From Zonotrichia leucophrys gambelii (lineage: Eukaryota; Chordata; Aves; Passeriformes; Passerellidae), in assembly GCF_028769735.1 (NCBI RefSeq), contig NC_088178.1:28901857-28965856 (forward strand): a stretch of DNA of 64,000 nt. Direction: 5' to 3'. The position numbers and the translations under genes were made by a program. This document shows, one piece after another, positions 58,641-64,000 of this stretch. Position 1 is the stretch's first letter, and every line of letters begins with the position of its first letter. The notes under the pieces were generated by a model, which had not been told where the DNA came from, did no database searches, and saw only the letters and a list, made by a program, of their open reading frames with translations.

Positions 58641-58774
58641 GATCCTTTGGTGGATGTGGCTCGGGTATCACCACACAAAACCATCTGGTGGATCTGAGTT
58701 CCCCTCAAGTGCTGAAGTTTCTGTCCCCAGCCCACCCCAGCACGGGGCATTTTTATATGGGCAGAGTGTGCCAG

Positions 58775-58980
58775 GACAGGGGGCAGTGGAAGAGAATGGG
58801 ATATTGGGGAGGAATTCCTGGCTGGGATGAATTCCCAGATTTGCTGTGGCTGCCCCTGGGTCCCTGCAGTGCCAAGGCCAGGCTGGACACCCTGGGACAG
58901 TGGGAGGTGTCCCTGCCATGGCAGGGTGGGATGGAGGAGCTTTGAGGTCCTTTCTAACCCATCCTGTGATTCCAGGACTC
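58775..58980 (+). mobile_element. CR1 LINE 3' end
   Basis: Plus-oriented: GAATTCCTGGCTGGGATGAA, CCAAGGCCAGGCTGGACACC, GTGGGAGGTGTCCCTGCCAT and a tail TAACCCATCCTGTGATTCC. It lies in opposite orientation to the CR1 ending about 140 bp upstream. Confidence 0.85.
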
Positions 58981-61240
58981 TCTCCAGGCTGTTCCCTTTC
59001 CCTCCATCCCTGTTTGCTCCCTGCCATGGCTCAGCTGAAGGATGCTGTGCTGGGATCAGCTACAATAACAAATCACTGGTGGAGTTTGAGGTTTGGATCT
59101 CGACTTGGATCCCTCATCTTGTTCTTTGAGCAAAGCACACAGCTGAGAGCTGGCAGCTGGCAGCTTTTTTTGAGATGTAAAGCTTTGAGCGTGGAACCAA
59201 TGGAAAATGTAAAAAATAATTGTTAAAACGCTGGAAAAAAAGATTCACTTTGACTCAGAGTATTTTATTAGAGCAAACCAAACCATCTTGCTGGGCTCTG
59301 ACTGTTTTAAGTTTTCAATTGTATTCAACAATTTGAAATGAAAAGTCATTTCAGCTGAAATAATGACTCTTCCCCTGAAGCCATCTAAAAAGGATTCACA
59401 ATGGTATGAAGCTTTTGTTTTTACATAAACAATTCATTAAGATCAACATGAACCTGCAAAAAAAAAAAAAGTGCCATCAATCAACATGTGTTTTTGCTTT
59501 AAAAAAAAAAAAGGAAAAAAATCCTGTTCAAACCAAACCAAGAGATGTGGGTTGATTATTTTGCACCAGCCCAGATTTATGGGTGGCTGTAAATCAGCTT
59601 CCCCCTCCCAAGCTGTAAAGGAGTGATAATGCTGCTCTTGTTCAGAGGCTGCGTTTGGAGGGGCCAGGCTGGATCCTGCTCAGCCTTGTGTCTCCCATGG
59701 ACAGGAGCAGGAAATCTTGGCCTGCCCTTCCCACACTGCCTGCCACATCCCAGAGAGGCTTTCTGTGCCTCTTAGATTTATTTAATAAACCAGCACACAC
59801 GGTGAGAGACGTGGGCTCCATCCCTCGCCTGCGCTGCCTTCAGCTGGGAATGAATTAATAACTCTTGGAGTTATTTTTGTGGCCTTAAGGAGCAGGATAT
59901 TATCTGTCCCTCCTGCAGCAGCAGCCAGGATGTCTGAGAGGGCTCGCAGGGCTTTTCCCCCCTGGATGAGCTGCTCTGGCAGTGGGCTGCTCTTTGAAGT
60001 TTGTTTGGAGTCCTGTCTAGACTCCCAAAAAATTCCTTCCTCCCCAGCTTTGCTCCTCTATTAAGCAAAACGAAAAAGTTTTTAAAAGTTTTGCCTTTGA
60101 GAAAGGTCATTTCTCATGCCAGTCCCGACTAAACTTTCTGGGAAAGACAAAAGCTTTTGGAATCCTGAGCTGCTTTTTCCCCTCCTGGTTTAATAAACTC
60201 ACCCTGAACGACTTTCTCTGCAGGCAGAATTGAAATCCCTCTGCCTGCTCTGTTTGGGTTGCACGTCCAGGTCAAAGAAACTCCAAATTTGAGAGTTTGC
60301 CTTGGTTTTGTTTCAGATGATGCTCGTGGTTGATCTCACCCACAGATACTGGAGGAAGAGAAGTTTTATTGCTTTAAAATGGGCATGGAAACATTCTCTG
60401 TGTTATTTCTCATTGTTCAATTTATTAATATTTGTTCATAGCCAAAAATACTTGGGGTTTTTTAAATCCTAATGAACTGGAGAATTCAGAGTGAACTCCA
60501 GTATGTTTTTATAGACGTCTCCCGTTGATTTTCCTTGGAATGTTTTTTAGCTTTTATGTGCAGTCATTATTTCCTGGAGGTTGATGCTTCTGGTGTTTAC
60601 TGGAGATTTATGTTTAATCTTCATTTCAAAGAATCCTAAAAATTATAAATACCTTTCTTTCAACCCAGTGTTCATTCCTAGGAAAAACCCGTGTTCTCCA
60701 ACCCACAATCATGGCAGTGCCCCTCTTCTTTTAAAAGAGGTTTTGTTAACAAGCCCTGCAGGTTCTGCTCTGAGAGAATCTCAGGAACCATGGGAACTGT
60801 GCTGTAGCTTTTTATCAGCCTGATCCAGATATTCCCAGAAGCTTTTCTTTGGAGCAGAAATCCTAGTAAAATTTTGAAGTTAATTCTGTTTTATATCTAT
60901 GTTAAAAAAATTGTGAACTTTTCCTGACCCTTCACACTCTTCATTTGTGCTTAAAGCTGGCACAGATTTCATCTCATAACTCTCAGAAGGGACTAAAATA
61001 TCTTTACTTTTTTCCCCCTTCCCTTCTTCTCCCCAGTCAAAACTTGTCCCAGGTCCAAGGACAATGTTGCTCCAGTGGAACAGAGGTTTAGGATGGAGGG
61101 TCCTGGAAACCTAAAGCATGAGCAAAATTGGGGGAGTTTTTAGGTCTAAAAGGCAGCAAAGGAACTGATTTTCATCAGATTGTGTGGTCACCTCTGGGCC
61201 TGAATTATTTGGAGACAACAAGTGGGGCTGTGGAAATGTG
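58981..61240. other. Single-copy non-coding interval
   Basis: A-rich tracts near 59459-59471 and 59501-59520. No gene or interspersed repeat recognised. Confidence 0.5.
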
Positions 61241-61480
61241 AGCACAGAACCCCAGAATTATTTAAAGTTGGAAAAGCCCTCCAAGGTCACCTTGTCCCCA
61301 GCCCAGAGCACTGAGTGCCCCCTCCAGGGGCTCCCTGGGCACCTCCAGGATGGGGAATCCACCCTGGCTGCTCCTGAAGGGGCAGGAGAGCCGAGCTCAC
61401 ACAGCACAGAGCGGGGAACCTCTCCCTGACCCATCTCCCCTTCCTGGGAATGTCATCCTGCCAGTAAATCCCTATCCAGC
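61241..61480 (-). mobile_element. CR1 LINE 3' end, diverged subtype
   Basis: Minus-oriented: CACAGAACCCCAGAATTATT, AAGTTGGAAAAGCCCTCCAA and GGTCACCTTGTCCCCAGCCC. This is an older CR1 subtype than the one at 36 kb, as judged from GGAAAAGCCCTCCAAGGTCA. The far end is diffuse. Confidence 0.75.
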
Positions 61481-64000
61481 CTTTCCCAAACCTCAACTAA
61501 ACTCATTTTATTTCCCCCACTTGACTTCTTATCTTTGCTCCAGCTCACACAGGCTTCCCAGGTGGCCAAATCCCACTTTCCACTGGATTGTGAGGTCAGA
61601 ACTAAACCAAGACTGAAGTAAACTCCAGAAGGTGACTTTTCCTTCTGGAGGCTGAGTCAGCAGTGGGGAGTTACTGAGCTGGGGCAGGGTTTGTTAAATT
61701 TGGGAAGGAGTTTCCAGGGCTGGGTGGGGCCCACGGGGTGCTGGCCAAGTGAGGAAGGAGTTTGGCTGCAGGGAAATAATTGGGAAATTGGGATGTGCTC
61801 CCAAACTGGGCTCCCAGCAGAGCTCAGGCAGCTCAGTGAGGGGCAGAGCTGTCACCCCGTAATTCCCATTCCTGCCTCCCCGATTTCCAGGATTTCCTCT
61901 GCTGGACACTCTGTGTGTGCAGGGGAAAGGCACCTGGAGTCACCCTCTGGGGCAGAAACCTGGGAGTCCTCACTCCAGCTTAGGAAACTCCTTCTAGTGC
62001 TGAAAGATGTGTGGGAAAAGGGAACCTGGCAAAACCAGAGCAGTCCGAGGGGAAAGAAAGGGTAGGATAAATCCCCACACCTAAGGATAAATAATCAAAC
62101 TTTATTTTTGAGCATTTAAATGAGTGTGTTTCCATTCCAAAATGTGAATTTATGAGGGGAAAAAAGGATGTATTTTAGGTTATTTTTGTAAATAAGTGAT
62201 ATAGGTTTGCAGTCTGGCTTTTTAAACCAGTCTGGCTGGTTTTAACTTGTAAAAAAATAAATGTACCACTAGGACAGGTTTGTAGTTAAAACAACTGACT
62301 TCTGGCTTGCTTTTGGGTGAAATATTTTATTTTAATAATAATAATTATTTTATAATATTTTGTTGGATGTGTTGTATTCCTGCTTGTTTGCTGTTTGAAA
62401 GGTAGAGGCAGGGAATTGTACTTTGGGGTGCACATACAGCTGAGTGCTCTCCCCTGGCCTGGGCTGTACAAACTGCAAAGGTGGAGCTGCTCCAGCCTCC
62501 CTGGGCCCCAATTCCAGCTCAGCTGAGGAAAAATGGCCTTTGGGGTGAAATGCTGGCCACAGGGACTGCTGGCATTCCCCATGCAAACCCTGGGGAGCTG
62601 GGGAAGGCTCTGCTGTTCCCGGGCCTCCCTGGTGCCTCTGCAAACCTGCTAATGACCCCTCATTCCTTTTTTTGTACCCTCCGCTCCTATTTTGTACCCT
62701 CCATTGAGCTGCAGGCTCGGGAATTGTCTGGTAATGTGTTCAGCCAGTGAGGGCCTCAGCAGCCATCCTCAGGTACAGGCTGATCCGAAGTGACAGCCAC
62801 AAAGACAGAAAAGTTGTGCAAATATTTCAGAGATGAGCTGAAAATGCCCTGAGTTGTTCCGTGTCAAATTCTTTAACTGCATGTTCTAAACATCGAAATA
62901 CTTTCCTTTTTTTTTTTTTTTGTTTTGTTTTTAATATGGCAGATTTACGAAGCTCCATCTCATCAGCGGTGATTAGGAGTGTTAATCCTCCTTATTTCCC
63001 TTTTCTAAGGAAAATGCTTTGGGAGCTGGTGAGGCAAAAGATGCAGTGAGCCTGAGGTTATTGGGAATACAATGGTATGGAAGTGGTTTTCCTTTATATA
63101 GGGAACTGCTAATTGGGAGTTAGGGGCTGCTAACTTTATAGTCTTGTAAAACGGCACCGACTGGGGCTGACACTTGTGTAAAGTCTCCAGGGGGAAAAGC
63201 CAACTTTTCCTGTCACTCCACAGAAAAGGTTAGCAAACCAAGGCAAAGAGCAGTTTGTGCTTCAGGAATTCACAGCTCTGGCATTTAAAAGCAAGATTTC
63301 AGACATCCTCGTGGTGTTTGCAAACAAATTGTAAAAAGTTCTTCCTGAAAACAGCAGAATTAATTTGAAAATGGCCCGAACTTCATTTGCACGTGGCCAG
63401 ACCCAACTCAAATTCCCATTCCCGAGGTTTTCAGAGAGCCAGCAAGTGGAAATGCATCTCCCGTGGGTTGGTGCCAGCAGAAGCCAGGCAGGGGAGCAGC
63501 CCAGGATTTGTATTTTGGGCACAAAAACGGCTAAATACAGTTTTGTCAGTATTCACACACAGGTGGAAAGAGTCTCTTGTTTTAAGCACAGACCACTCTT
63601 GTAACGTTTTTCTTGCCTAAATAACAGGAATGACAGTAAACAGGTCTTGAGGATTTTTAGAAATCAATCTTTCTGAGGAAAAAAAAGATAAAAGCATCAT
63701 TTCCTTACCTTTTCAGATGTGTTAAGAGTGTATAAATCTGAGTTTGGGGCCTTGAGGGAGTGCAGTGCTGGGCTTGTGTGGGTGCACACAGTAGTAAATG
63801 CAATTAAACACCCAAAGTGCTCAGTGCTCTTGGTTTATTCAGATCAATTACTGAGTTCTGAATGGAAACAGAGATGTCCCCTCCCTGGACATGATGGGAC
63901 GGCACATGGTGCTCCTGAGGGCTGCATGCACAAAACATGGTGGTGAGGGTTAGGGTTTTTGTGTTTTCTGAGCTAGACTATGAAAATGTCGGTTTTGTAA
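61481..64000. other. Single-copy non-coding interval
   Basis: Short AT-rich run (AATAATAATAATTATTTTAT) near 62334-62355 and a T homopolymer near 62889-62903. Two adjacent GGTTAGGG-like units near 63946 are too short to be telomeric. No gene recognised to the end of the window. Confidence 0.5.

Noticed and set aside
57641..58945. 434-residue open frame, the longest in the window
   Set aside because: It consists of CR1 sequence, the CR1-born minisatellite and a second CR1; no protein family resemblance.
63943..63957. Interstitial telomere repeat (GGTTAGGGTT)
   Set aside because: Only about two TTAGGG-like units; expected by chance.

Overview
This looks like nuclear DNA from a bird, most likely a songbird. 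The evidence is repeat content. There are several CR1 LINE 3' ends with the avian tail (AACCCAAACCATTCCAGGATTC type). There are also young solo LTRs of endogenous retroviruses flanked by intact 6-bp target-site duplications (TSDs), and unusually many minisatellites. I found no protein-coding gene I can defend. The long open frames lie in tandem repeats whose unit lacks stops, in LTR or CR1 sequence, or in unremarkable single-copy DNA. I see no tRNA, rRNA or snRNA gene. One 50-nt antisense fragment of tRNA-Asn is present, captured inside an LTR insertion.

Layout. 0.8-4.3 kb: two LTR-A insertions, one with an extra partial LTR inside the same TSD. 5.1-5.7, 15.5-16.1 and 50.1-50.75 kb: three LTR-B copies; the third has the tRNA-Asn capture and sits inside a CR1. 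11.3-13.2 kb: LTR-C with its 3' part triplicated, then a purine-rich minisatellite. 18.5-20.5 kb: a 73-bp minisatellite. 23.3-23.9 kb: a CpG-rich 37-bp array and a 46-48-bp array. 25.5-26.3 kb: a (TTC)n expansion inside LTR-D. 26.8-27.0 kb: a degraded LTR-A relative ending in poly(T). 31.7-33.6 kb: a ~103-bp array flanked by inverted repeats. 37.9-39.2 kb: a cluster of three LTRs. 41.7-43.1 kb: a 20-bp HindIII-type polypurine array. 29.3, 44.3 and 44.8 kb: LTR-E copies sharing a 5' part but with different 3' parts. 45.7-47.3 kb: a 16-bp array whose minus strand is G-quadruplex-prone throughout. 57.6-58.6 kb: a minisatellite grown inside a CR1. The intervals between are single-copy sequence, intronic or intergenic.

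Nothing here works as a pathway. The logic is retroelement insertion followed by local rearrangement: LTR 3'-end multiplication, primer-tRNA capture, exchange of LTR 3' parts, and microsatellite or minisatellite growth from seeds inside LTRs and a CR1. Tandem arrays make up roughly 15% of the window by my count. The strongest candidate for something undescribed is the LTR-B copy at 50.1-50.75 kb. Its 3' end carries a copy of primer tRNA-Asn stopping at nucleotide 27, just short of the usually dimethylated G26, and then rejoins LTR-terminal sequence through a 10-nt microhomology. Family names (LTR-A to LTR-G) are local labels; I could not search a repeat library.
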